Below the pieces are notes generated by a model, which did no database searches, was not told the DNA's origin, and was given only the letters and a program-made list of their open reading frames with translations. From Gillisia xinjiangensis (GTDB taxonomy: Bacteria; Bacteroidota; Bacteroidia; Flavobacteriales; Flavobacteriaceae), in NCBI RefSeq assembly GCF_046298265.1, contig NZ_JBKAHK010000004.1, forward strand, positions 310,001-374,000: DNA of 64,000 nt. The letters run 5' to 3'. Position 1 is the first letter of the stretch; the number at the start of each line of letters is the position of its first letter. Shown in pieces: positions 1 to 8,600 of this stretch. A program made the translations under genes and the position numbers.

Positions 1-108
1 ACCAATATGGTTCGTGCAGGGAAATTTGGAATAAAATCCGGGGAAGGTTTCTATGATTATTCTGAAAGCAGAAAAGCGGAAAAAGTTTCGGAACAGTTTA
101 CTAAATAG
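1..108 (+). CDS. 3-hydroxyacyl-CoA dehydrogenase, C-terminal end (partial)
   Basis: The window opens inside a reading frame that runs 35 codons to a TAG stop. The residues read TNMVRAGKFGIKSGEGFYDY followed by a charged tail. The pattern G-x-K-S-G-x-G-F-Y-D-Y is the characteristic C-terminal signature of NAD-dependent 3-hydroxybutyryl-CoA / 3-hydroxyacyl-CoA dehydrogenases, which act in fatty-acid beta-oxidation or butyrate metabolism. The catalytic and NAD-binding parts lie outside the window, so the exact subfamily cannot be stated. Confidence 0.75.
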   Translation, partial: TNMVRAGKFGIKSGEGFYDYSESRKAEKVSEQFTK

Positions 109-252
109 CGATTCACCGGAGAGAAGCATTTCTGAGAACACAACCCCCAAGATTCGCTGCTTGATGAAAAATTAGAAGGTTCTTATTATTTGGTCCCTTT
201 ATCATACATAGTTTTTTCCGAAGGAAATTTCAGAAAAGGTAAATAGAAAAAA

Positions 253-1488
253 TTGGCAAAGATAAATCCCTTTAAGGCGGTAAGGCCTGCAAAAGATAAA
301 GCCGGCCTGGTTGCATCCCGGCCCTATGAAGATTATACTGAAGGGGAGCTCAAAGCCCAGCTACAATACAATCCTTTTTCCTTTTTGCATATCATAAACC
401 CCGGTTATAAATTCCAACATGAAATTACCGGGGAAAAACGCTTTCAGCTGGTTAAAAACCGTTATCTCGAATTCAAGGAAGAGGAAATCTTTATAAAAGA
501 TGCTGTTCCCTGCTATTATTTCTATAAAATAGTAACCCGAAATGATTCCTTTTTTGGAATAATTGCAGCTGCAAGTGTGGAGGATTATGAAAATAATATC
601 ATTAAAAAACACGAAGACACCATTGCCTTCAGGGAAAATTTATTCAAGGATTATTTAAAAGTCGTTGGTTTTAATACCGAGCCCGTTTTGCTCACCTATC
701 CGGATTCTCCCGAAATAGAAAAACTTATTGAAGAAGCCATGAATACCCGGCCCGAATATGAGTTTACCACCCACAATAAGGAAACCCATTTTCTATGGAC
801 TGTTTGTGAACCTGAAATCGTGGAGCAAATAAAACTGGAATTCGGGAAAATGCCTGCCCTTTATATTGCAGATGGACATCATCGCTGTTCCTCGTCCCAT
901 ATACTGGCAAAGGAATCGAAAGCGGAGAATCCAATGCATTCCGGGGAGGAACCCTACAATTACTTTATGAGTTTCCTAATTGCTGAAAGCAAATTGAAGA
1001 TCTATGAATTTAGCCGTTTGGTGACCGATTTAAATGGCTGGAGCAAAGAGGAATTCCTGATGCAGCTGGATGAGCAATTTCGAATAGAAAACAGGGGTAC
1101 CCAGGTATATTCACCTAAGTCCAAACATCATTTCAATATGTATCTGGATGGTGAATTCTATTCCCTTTTTCTTCGGAAGATCAATTATGAATTCACCGAT
1201 TCCCTAAGCACTTTAGATACCCATATTTTATATGAAAAGCTTTTGAAACCTATTTTAGGTATTCAGGATGTAAGAAATAACATTCGAATTTCTTATATTC
1301 ACGGGAAGAATGATTTAATAGAAATGAAATCTGAAATTGATAGCGGCAGGTTTGCAGTAGGTTTTGGAATGTTGCCCTTAACCATTGAAGAAATAAAAAA
1401 AGTGGCCGATGAAGGCCTTATTATGCCGCCTAAAAGCACCTATATTGAGCCAAAATTAAGAAGCGGATTAACCATCTATGAATTTTAA
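253..1488 (+). CDS. DUF1015 family protein
   Basis: The 411-residue protein matches the DUF1015 family as I know it: an N-terminal KINPFKAVRP motif, a central ALYIADGHHR segment (about residues 203-212) and a C-terminal GFGMLPLTIEEI stretch followed by a PPKSTYIEPKLRSGL end. These proteins are soluble and their biochemical activity is not established; in many genomes they sit near serine-metabolism genes, which is not seen here. The start is TTG, because no ATG occurs in frame upstream and MAKINPF is the conserved N-terminus. It follows the partial dehydrogenase by about 145 bases in which I see no other feature, and precedes the YggS gene on the same strand. Confidence 0.85.
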   Translation: MAKINPFKAVRPAKDKAGLVASRPYEDYTEGELKAQLQYNPFSFLHIINPGYKFQHEITGEKRFQLVKNRYLEFKEEEIFIKDAVPCYYFYKIVTRNDSFFGIIAAASVEDYENNIIKKHEDTIAFRENLFKDYLKVVGFNTEPVLLTYPDSPEIEKLIEEAMNTRPEYEFTTHNKETHFLWTVCEPEIVEQIKLEFGKMPALYIADGHHRCSSSHILAKESKAENPMHSGEEPYNYFMSFLIAESKLKIYEFSRLVTDLNGWSKEEFLMQLDEQFRIENRGTQVYSPKSKHHFNMYLDGEFYSLFLRKINYEFTDSLSTLDTHILYEKLLKPILGIQDVRNNIRISYIHGKNDLIEMKSEIDSGRFAVGFGMLPLTIEEIKKVADEGLIMPPKSTYIEPKLRSGLTIYEF

Positions 1489-1541
1489 AATTGCGACCTT
1501 TAAATTAGTCTGAATTTTTTATAGTTTATTTAGAATAGAGC

Positions 1542-2189
1542 ATGAGCATTTCAGAAAATATAAAAAAATTTAAAACAGAAATAGAGGGTGTTAGCCTGGT
1601 AGCAATTTCCAAAACAAAACCTACAGCTGATCTTCTGGAAGCCTATAACACCGGACAACGATTATTTGGAGAGAATAAGATCCAGGAAATGACCGAAAAA
1701 TGGGAGGACCTTCCAAAGGATATCGAGTGGCATATGGTAGGTCATGTACAGCGAAATAAGGTGAAATATATGGCTCCTTACGTTGGCCTGATTCATGCTG
1801 TAGACAGCTTGAAATTATTGAAAGAGATCGATAAAGAGGCTAAAAAGAACAATAGGATAATCAAGTGCCTTCTTCAGATTAAAATAGCCGATGAAGATTC
1901 AAAATTTGGAATTAGCGCGGAAGAAGCCGGGTCGATACTGAAATCGGAAAAATTAGCTGAAATGGAAAATGTAAAAGTCACCGGCCTCATGGGAATGGCA
2001 ACTTTTACGGAAGATGAAGAGCAGGTTAAAAAAGAATTTCAGTATTTAAAATCGGTATTTGATGAATTTCAGAAGAATTTCAAGGAATTGAAAACACTCT
2101 CTATGGGAATGAGCGGAGATTACGAGATCGCTGTGGAATGCGGGAGCAATATGGTGCGCATTGGAAGTGCTATATTTGGGGAAAGATAA
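1542..2189 (+). CDS. YggS/PLPBP family pyridoxal-phosphate-binding protein
   Basis: This 215-residue protein has the complete YggS (PLP homeostasis protein) pattern. The PLP Schiff-base lysine is in AISKTKP (Lys24), followed by LFGENKIQEM, HMVGHVQRNK, the KFGIS segment, GLMGMAT and the phosphate-binding C-terminal MSGDYEIAVECGSNMVRIGSAIFG. Family knowledge: it binds PLP in the cytoplasm, has no known enzymatic activity and buffers vitamin B6 and amino-acid metabolism. The length is slightly below the usual 220-235 residues. It has an ATG start 53 bases after the DUF1015 gene, so co-transcription is plausible. The stop codon is immediately followed by a C-run/G-run repeat. Confidence 0.93.
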   Translation: MSISENIKKFKTEIEGVSLVAISKTKPTADLLEAYNTGQRLFGENKIQEMTEKWEDLPKDIEWHMVGHVQRNKVKYMAPYVGLIHAVDSLKLLKEIDKEAKKNNRIIKCLLQIKIADEDSKFGISAEEAGSILKSEKLAEMENVKVTGLMGMATFTEDEEQVKKEFQYLKSVFDEFQKNFKELKTLSMGMSGDYEIAVECGSNMVRIGSAIFGER

Positions 2190-2190
2190 G

Positions 2191-2404
2191 CCCCCCTACC
2201 CCCGAAGGGGGAGTAAAGGTTATCCCCTCCTTCGGAGGAAAGTGAAAAATACTTTGAAAATTCTAGGCAGGCCCGCCTGAATGATTCGGGCAGGCCTCGG
2301 GAAGGTAAACCCTAAATAAGGGCTTAAAAAGAAAATGATAATGAGTTTATATAAAATGAAAAATTTGTTCAACAGTGATAATTTCCCCTTTGGGGGTTAG
2401 GGGG
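2191..2404. repeat. Intergenic element bounded by C-run/G-run inverted repeats
   Basis: The left arm (2191-2213) is two C-runs separated by TA and followed by GAAGGGGGAG. The right arm (2384-2404) is TCCCC-TTT-GGGGG-TTA-GGGGG. They are imperfect inverted repeats of each other and bracket about 170 bases that include dispersed repeat copy A. The right arm stops five bases before the ATG at 2410. The layout resembles a small non-autonomous element with terminal inverted repeats, but no target-site duplication could be identified. Confidence 0.6.
2226..2324 (+). repeat. Dispersed multi-hairpin repeat, copy A
   Basis: This is one of five related intergenic copies in the window. In order it contains a small hairpin (CCTCC-TTC-GGAGG), an A/T linker GAAAAATACTTTGAAAATTC, a long GC hairpin (AGGCAGGCCCGCCTGAAT paired with ATTCGGGCAGGCCT) and a final AAACCCTAAATAAGGGCTT hairpin. 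Copies B to E carry the same modules in the same order with losses. It lies between two co-directional genes. Confidence 0.75.
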
Positions 2405-2409
2405 TTTTT

Positions 2410-3780
2410 ATGTACGCAATTTTAGACATAGAGACCACCGGTGGGAAATATAATGAAGAAGGTATTACCGAAATTGCCGTTTATAAATTTGATGGCCATA
2501 AGGTAGTAGATCAGTTTATAAGTCTTGTAAATCCAGAGCAGCCTATACAACCTTTTGTAGTGGGTCTTACCGGTATTAATAATGAGATGCTGCGCAATGC
2601 TCCTAAATTTTTTGAAGTTGCAAAACGAATTGTGGAGATCACAAGTGATTGCATTGTAGTGGCTCATAATGCCAAATTTGACCATCGAATCCTGAGACTT
2701 GAATTTAGAAGATTGGGATTTGATTTTGAAAGAAAAACCCTTTGTACAGTAGAACTTTCCAAAAAGCTTATCCCGGATCAGGATTCATATAGCCTTGGAA
2801 AACTGGTAAGAGCACTAGGAATTCCACTAAGCGACCGTCACAGAGCTAGTGGAGATGCTCAGGCTACAGTAAAACTTTTTAAAATGCTGCTCAACAAGGA
2901 TATCGAAAAAAATATTCTAAAAGAATCAGTAAAAAATGAACCCTCCCGGCAGTTAGATACGAGATTAATACAAATGATTGAAGAACTACCGGCAGCAACC
3001 GGAGTTTATTATTTTCATAATGAAGAAAGTGAGATCATTTATATTGGAAAAAGCAAGAATATCAGAAAAAGGGTCAATCAGCACTTTACAAATGATCATC
3101 ATAAATCCAGGGAAATTCAAAAGGCAGTAGCTTCGGTTAGTTTTGAAGCTACGGGAAATGAATTGATTGCGCTTTTGAAGGAAAATGAAGAAATAAAACA
3201 CAATAGGCCTAAATATAACAAGGCACTTACAAAATCTATTTTCAATTATGCGCTTTATCAGTTCACCGATGAGGATGGTTACATCAATTTAAAAATAGGA
3301 AAGGCCGATGCCAGAAAGAAAAACATCACAACTTTTACCGGGCTACAACAAGCGAAATCTGTTTTGCATAATATCGTAGAAACCTATGGGCTGTGTTTTT
3401 ATTTAACCGGCCTTCATAGCGGTAAGGAAAACTGTTTCAATTATTTAAAAACCTGTAAAGGCGTCTGTATTAAAGCAGAATGCCCTGCAGAATACAATGA
3501 AAGGGTTTTCGAAATGATTGCCAAATTCAGCTACCAGGATCAAAATATATTAATTATTGACCGTGGAAGGGATATAGACGAGAAAAGTGCCTTGTTGGTA
3601 GAAGATGGTGTTTTTAGAGGAATTGGGTACTTTAATTTGAATTATCAGCTTAATAATATAGATATTGTACGTTCAATCATCACTCCCATGAAGGATGACC
3701 GGGATGTTAGACACATCATTCAGAATTATTTAAGAAAAAACAAAAAGCTTAAAATCATTCAATTCTCAGAAAGTGTTTAA
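2410..3780 (+). CDS. DEDDh exonuclease fused to GIY-YIG nuclease (PolIII epsilon-like / UvrC-like)
   Basis: The 456-residue protein has two nuclease modules. Residues 1-165 form a DnaQ-like 3'-5' exonuclease with motifs ILDIETTG (ExoI), VAHNAKFDHRIL (ExoII) and HRASGDAQAT (ExoIII, DEDDh type). Residues about 190-275 form a GIY-YIG domain (GVYYF, IIYIGKSKNIRKRVNQHF, the family Glu in LIALLKENEEIKHNRPKYN) like the N-terminus of UvrC or the Cho nuclease. The remaining 180 residues resemble the Cho/UvrC-linked region with a Cys cluster (CFNYLKTCKGVCIKAECP). It is probably a DNA repair nuclease. The ATG start gives the ExoI motif directly at the N-terminus. The leader is made of a repeat arm and no normal leader is visible. 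Confidence 0.88.
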   Translation: MYAILDIETTGGKYNEEGITEIAVYKFDGHKVVDQFISLVNPEQPIQPFVVGLTGINNEMLRNAPKFFEVAKRIVEITSDCIVVAHNAKFDHRILRLEFRRLGFDFERKTLCTVELSKKLIPDQDSYSLGKLVRALGIPLSDRHRASGDAQATVKLFKMLLNKDIEKNILKESVKNEPSRQLDTRLIQMIEELPAATGVYYFHNEESEIIYIGKSKNIRKRVNQHFTNDHHKSREIQKAVASVSFEATGNELIALLKENEEIKHNRPKYNKALTKSIFNYALYQFTDEDGYINLKIGKADARKKNITTFTGLQQAKSVLHNIVETYGLCFYLTGLHSGKENCFNYLKTCKGVCIKAECPAEYNERVFEMIAKFSYQDQNILIIDRGRDIDEKSALLVEDGVFRGIGYFNLNYQLNNIDIVRSIITPMKDDRDVRHIIQNYLRKNKKLKIIQFSESV

Positions 3781-3869
3781 GGAAGAAATATTCGATATTA
3801 TGATGAAATATAGAAGAATTCAATTCACTGGAAAGTTAAAACCTGAATGACTTTTAAAATGTATACAAT

Positions 3870-4703
3870 TTGAAGGAACCCGAAAAAAAATTGGACTGGA
3901 AACACAGACTTCATGAAATAATTTATGAGGCAGATACCAGGATGGGAAGGGCATTTGACATCGTTCTACTCATCTTTATTTTATTCAGCATTGCTCTTGT
4001 AATGCTGGAAAGCGTTGCCGATTTGAACCGGACTTATTATATGGAATTCTATATTGCGGAATGGATCATTACCGCCATTTTCACGATAGAATATATCCTT
4101 AGGATCATTACCATTAACCGACCAAAAAAATATATTTTCAGCTTTTATGGTTTGGTAGACCTTCTTTCTACCCTTCCCTCCTACATCGCTATTATCTTTG
4201 GAGGACACAACATGCTTTTTGCGGTGCGCGCATTAAGACTCCTGCGAATATTCAGGATTTTAAAGATCACCCGGTATATTGGGGAATCGGATAAACTGAT
4301 AAGAGCATTAAAAAACAGTCAGCCCAAAATTTTGGTATTTCTGTTCGCTGTAATCATTATTTCAATAATTATGGGCTCTGTAATGTTTCTTGTTGAAGGC
4401 CCCGAAAATGGGTTTACAAGTATTCCCTTGTCAATCTATTGGTGTATAGTAACGCTTACCACCGTAGGCTTTGGAGATATTCATCCTATTACCCCGCTGG
4501 GACAGTTTGTCGCTTCATTTATTATGATCATGGGGTACGGAATTATAGCGGTTCCTACGGGAATCGTTAGTGCCGAGATTACAAAGGGTGCGCATAAAGG
4601 AATTCCCCACAATACCCAGGTTTGCCCACATTGCAATGAAACCAAACACCTTGATAATGCCGAATTTTGCCATAACTGCGGAAACAGATTGAATGAAAAA
4701 TAA
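3870..4703 (+). CDS. Voltage-gated-type potassium channel with C-terminal zinc ribbon
   Basis: This is an integral membrane ion channel of 277 residues. Six hydrophobic segments are visible. The S4-like segment ALRLLRIFRILKITR (about 121-135) carries regularly spaced arginines. The pore helix and K+ selectivity filter TTVGFGD lie at 197-203, followed by the S6 segment to about residue 238. The C-terminus is short and ends in a zinc-ribbon: CPHC (252/255) and CHNC (267/270). The TTG start at 3870 is used because the nearest upstream ATG is out of frame; Met25 is a later alternative that would leave out the first cytoplasmic stretch. The last 11 bases overlap miaA, implying translational coupling. 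Confidence 0.87.
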   Translation: MKEPEKKLDWKHRLHEIIYEADTRMGRAFDIVLLIFILFSIALVMLESVADLNRTYYMEFYIAEWIITAIFTIEYILRIITINRPKKYIFSFYGLVDLLSTLPSYIAIIFGGHNMLFAVRALRLLRIFRILKITRYIGESDKLIRALKNSQPKILVFLFAVIIISIIMGSVMFLVEGPENGFTSIPLSIYWCIVTLTTVGFGDIHPITPLGQFVASFIMIMGYGIIAVPTGIVSAEITKGAHKGIPHNTQVCPHCNETKHLDNAEFCHNCGNRLNEK

Positions 4704-5616
4704 ATTTCTTATAAGCATCACCGGCCCTACCGCTATAGGAAAAACCGCTTTAAGTATACAGCTCGCAAAGGCTTTTAATACCGTAATACTCTCTGCAGAT
4801 TCCCGCCAGTTTTATAAGGATATGAAAATAGGCACCGCAACACCTTCAGAGGAAGAACTCTTGGCAGCACCACATCATTTCATTCAGCATAAAAGTGTTG
4901 AAGATTCTTATTCGGTAGGAGATTTTGAACGGGAGGCATTGCTTAAAACCCAGGAATTATTTAAGCAGAAGGATATTCTTATAGTCGTTGGTGGCAGCGG
5001 ACTTTATGTAAGGAGCCTGTTGGAAGGGCTGGATAGTTTTCCCGAAATAGACCCCAAAATACGCCTTCAGCTAAATGAACAATTTGAAAAAGAAGGCCTC
5101 GAGCCTTTAAAACTCCGTTTACAGGAACACGATCCCGAAGCGTATAAAAAGACAGATATTGATAATCCGCATCGGGTTATCCGGGCATTGGAAATTTGTC
5201 TGGGAACAGGAAAACCATATTCTTCTTTTTTAAATCAACAAAAACCAAAACGACCATTTCAAACAATCTCCATAGGACTTACGGCGCCAAGGGAAGAAAT
5301 TTATGAACGCATCAATTTAAGGGTGGATGCTATGATGGCTGAAGGTCTTTTGGGAGAGGTGAAAAGCCTGTATCCAAAACGTGAACTCAATGCTTTAAAT
5401 ACGGTTGGATATAAGGAATTGTTTGCTTTTTTGGAAGGCAGGTTTAGCCTGGAAGAAGCCGTTGCCGAGATCAAAAAAAATACCCGCCGCTTTGCTAAAC
5501 GACAGCTCACCTGGTTTAGAAAAGATAAAAATATACATTGGTTTGATTATAAAACTTCTTCGGAAGAAATCATCGCTTTTATAAAGGCAGAAATTGAAAA
5601 AACTCGACATTTTTGA
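4693..5616 (+). CDS. miaA: tRNA dimethylallyltransferase MiaA
   Basis: MiaA transfers a dimethylallyl group from DMAPP to N6 of A37 in tRNAs reading UNN codons. The 307-residue protein has the P-loop GPTAIGKT (11-18), the substrate motif SADSRQFYKDMKIGTATP, VVGGSGLYVRSL, the DPKIR helix and the C-terminal RRFAKRQLTWFRKDKNIHWFD characteristic of the family. Its length is normal. The ATG start lies inside the 3' end of the channel gene (11-base overlap). The downstream neighbour is convergent and its stop is only about 20 bases away. Confidence 0.96.
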   Translation: MKNKFLISITGPTAIGKTALSIQLAKAFNTVILSADSRQFYKDMKIGTATPSEEELLAAPHHFIQHKSVEDSYSVGDFEREALLKTQELFKQKDILIVVGGSGLYVRSLLEGLDSFPEIDPKIRLQLNEQFEKEGLEPLKLRLQEHDPEAYKKTDIDNPHRVIRALEICLGTGKPYSSFLNQQKPKRPFQTISIGLTAPREEIYERINLRVDAMMAEGLLGEVKSLYPKRELNALNTVGYKELFAFLEGRFSLEEAVAEIKKNTRRFAKRQLTWFRKDKNIHWFDYKTSSEEIIAFIKAEIEKTRHF

Positions 5617-5637
5617 TTGATTCTTGAAAATATCAAA

Positions 5638-8600
5638 TCACTCAATGATCACCCTTATAATTTTATTTCCCTGGTTCGTGGTCAAATGTAAGGTGTATAC
5701 CGCTGTTTGAAGGGTGCCTAGATCCATATTATAAGGCTCACCCATAGGAAACTCGGCAGTAGTTATATATCTGCCACGATAATCAAAAACATCCACCTTT
5801 TCAATAATCCAACCGGTAGGGGCTTCAAAAGTAAAGGGACCGGGAGTTGGGTTTGGATATATAAATATATATTCGATTGGCGGTATAGATATTTGCTTAC
5901 AATTTCCGGTAACATCTACATTCACCGTTTGAGTGGCAGAATTGCCGTTGGCATCTATTGCTGTAAATAAAACGGTATTTATTCCCAAATTTTCACAGCT
6001 AAAATCTAAAAGATCCAAACTAAATTCGGGAATTCCGCAATTATCGATGGTTCCATTGTCTACCATTTCGGGTGTGATGGTTGCAAATCCAAAGGAATCC
6101 AGGCTTATACTTATATTTTGGGTCTGGATCTCTGGGGGCAAAGCATCTTCAATAGTTACGTTTATAGTACAACTTCCGGAACCATCATTCCCTGTGTAAT
6201 TCAATACTACCGGATTCTCACCTATATTGGTACAATCAAAACTTGATGTATTAAGAGTGAATTCACGATCGCCTGGATCGCCGGTATATAAATCTCCTGA
6301 GGAAAGCGTGGCCTGACCATTTGCATCCAACTGAATCGTGAAAAATTCTTTACATTCAAACGCTGCCTGCGGATCCTCTACCTCTACCTGAACCAAAACA
6401 GAACACGTTGAGGAATTGTTATTTTCATCGGTAACAGTTAAAGTTATCGTGTTGGAACCATCGTCTGAGGCTGTAAAAGTAGATTGGCTCAAAGAAAAAC
6501 TAACATTCCCACAATTATCAAAAGATCCGGTATCAAGTTCCTCTCCTGTAATTGTCCGGCTTTCATCAGGGGCAAGTGTAATTTCGTAAGGCACTACAAG
6601 ACAGCTAATTACCGGGGCAATAATATCCCCAACAGTTACTTCTAAAGGACAACTTCCCGTTTCAGCTCCTGTATAGCTCAGGGTGATAGTTTGGACACCT
6701 ACATCTGCACAAGTGAAAGTGGATTTGCTGAGACTAAATTGTGTTCCCGTACCGTCACCCGTATATAAATCTCCTGCGGAAAGCGTGGCCTGACCATTTG
6801 CATCCAACTGAATCGTGAAAAATTCTTTACATTCAAACGCTGCCTGCGGATCCTCTACCTCTACCTGAACCAAAACAGAACATGTTGAGGAATTGTTATT
6901 TTCATCGGTAACAGTTAAAATTATGGTGTTGGAACCTTCGTCTGAGGCTGTAAAAGTAGATTGGCTTAAAGAAAAACTAACATTCCCACAATTATCAGAA
7001 GATCCGGTATCAAGTTCCTCTCCTGTAATTGTCCGGCTTTCATCCGGGGCAAGGGTAATTGTGTAAGGTGTTACAAGACAGCTAACTACCGGGGCAGTAG
7101 TATCCTCAACAGTTACTTCTACAATACAACTGTCAGTTTCTCCCGTATTTAAATTTGTAGCTTCAATTGTAATGCTATTGATTCCAATATCAGCACAGGT
7201 AAAAGATTGCTCGGCTACAGTGAATTCTATATTTGAAAGGTCCCCTTCAACAAATTCTGCCGTTGGAATTACAATATTATTACCTTCAAGTTTTACTAAA
7301 TAATTACTTACACAATTAATATTGAATGGAGGATCTGGCTGAGTTAATATTAATTCTATCTCACATTCTTTTACTTCAAAATCATCACTAATTGTAAATA
7401 CAATGGTTTGACTTGAACTTATTATAGTTCCCCTAGGTGGGTTTTGAACAATATTTTCTATACCGCAGTATGAAGTTACATCTACCAATGCCGTATAATC
7501 CGGTATTTCAAAATTGCCATCGGCAGCTGCTATTTCCTCTATTTGAGTTGAAGGACAATTAAAGTCCAATACTTTTCGGTTTATTACTTCGACTAATCTT
7601 TCACAAAAAACCGAACCTCTCTCATTTACAGTAGCTGTAAAAGTTATAAGAGTATCTTCAGAAATAGGAGTACCTTCTAATGGACTTTGGGTGATAACTG
7701 CATTTGGATTATTGGTACTAACCAAACCTGTAAAATCTGGAAGTGGCACCTCGCATTGCCCATTTAAATCTACCTGAAGCTCACTGTTAGCTGGGCATTC
7801 TATGGTTAATTGAATTACTGTTATGATTACAATACCTGGAATTTCAGATACTACTCCATCTGCATTTATTAATCTATATGTAAATCTATCTGTTCCTCCA
7901 GTTCTGGAAATTGCATCGTTAGGAGTGTAAACAAATGTACCGTCGCTATTTAAATTTAAAACCCCAAAGCCAACTTCATCTATAATTTCTATTTGAAAAC
8001 CTGATGTATAGGTATCATTCTCTAATATCCCATCTATTGGATTATTATCTGCTATTAAAACTTCATATGCATTTACTGGATATGTATCATCTTTTAACAC
8101 CGGGATAGGTGTAGTTTCAGAATCGTTAGGATTTACGGTGATAGTAAATGAACAAGTTTCAACATTTCCTGCTGCATCTTCTGCTGTATAAATAATTGTG
8201 GTTTCGCCCAATCGAAAGCTGCTTCCTGTGGCAGGACCATTCCGAGTCAATACCGGAGTGGAACAATTATCTGTTGGAATAGGAACTGTATAATTTACTT
8301 CTGTAGAGGTTGCACCTGCCGCCGCCGTGACGGTAATATCTGCAGGACAATTAAGTAAGGGTTTTATCAGATCAAAGGATGGGGTTCTTTTATAAATCTC
8401 TAAATCAAATTCCAATCGATCAGGAACATAACCTAAAATAAAATTCGGGGATCCAAATATTTTGGCATTATTGACATACATCTTGTCACAATTATTAAAT
8501 GTAAGATCTATGGGAAAATCAATTTGATCTTTTATTGTGATTTTTAATTCTCTATTAGGATTGAATACCTTAATAGAAAATGCATTTGCCTTTTGACCTT

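Noticed and set aside
5933..6199. Open frame opposite the surface protein C-terminus
   Set aside because: It mirrors the HYR-type repeat codons and has no promoter or recognised domain.
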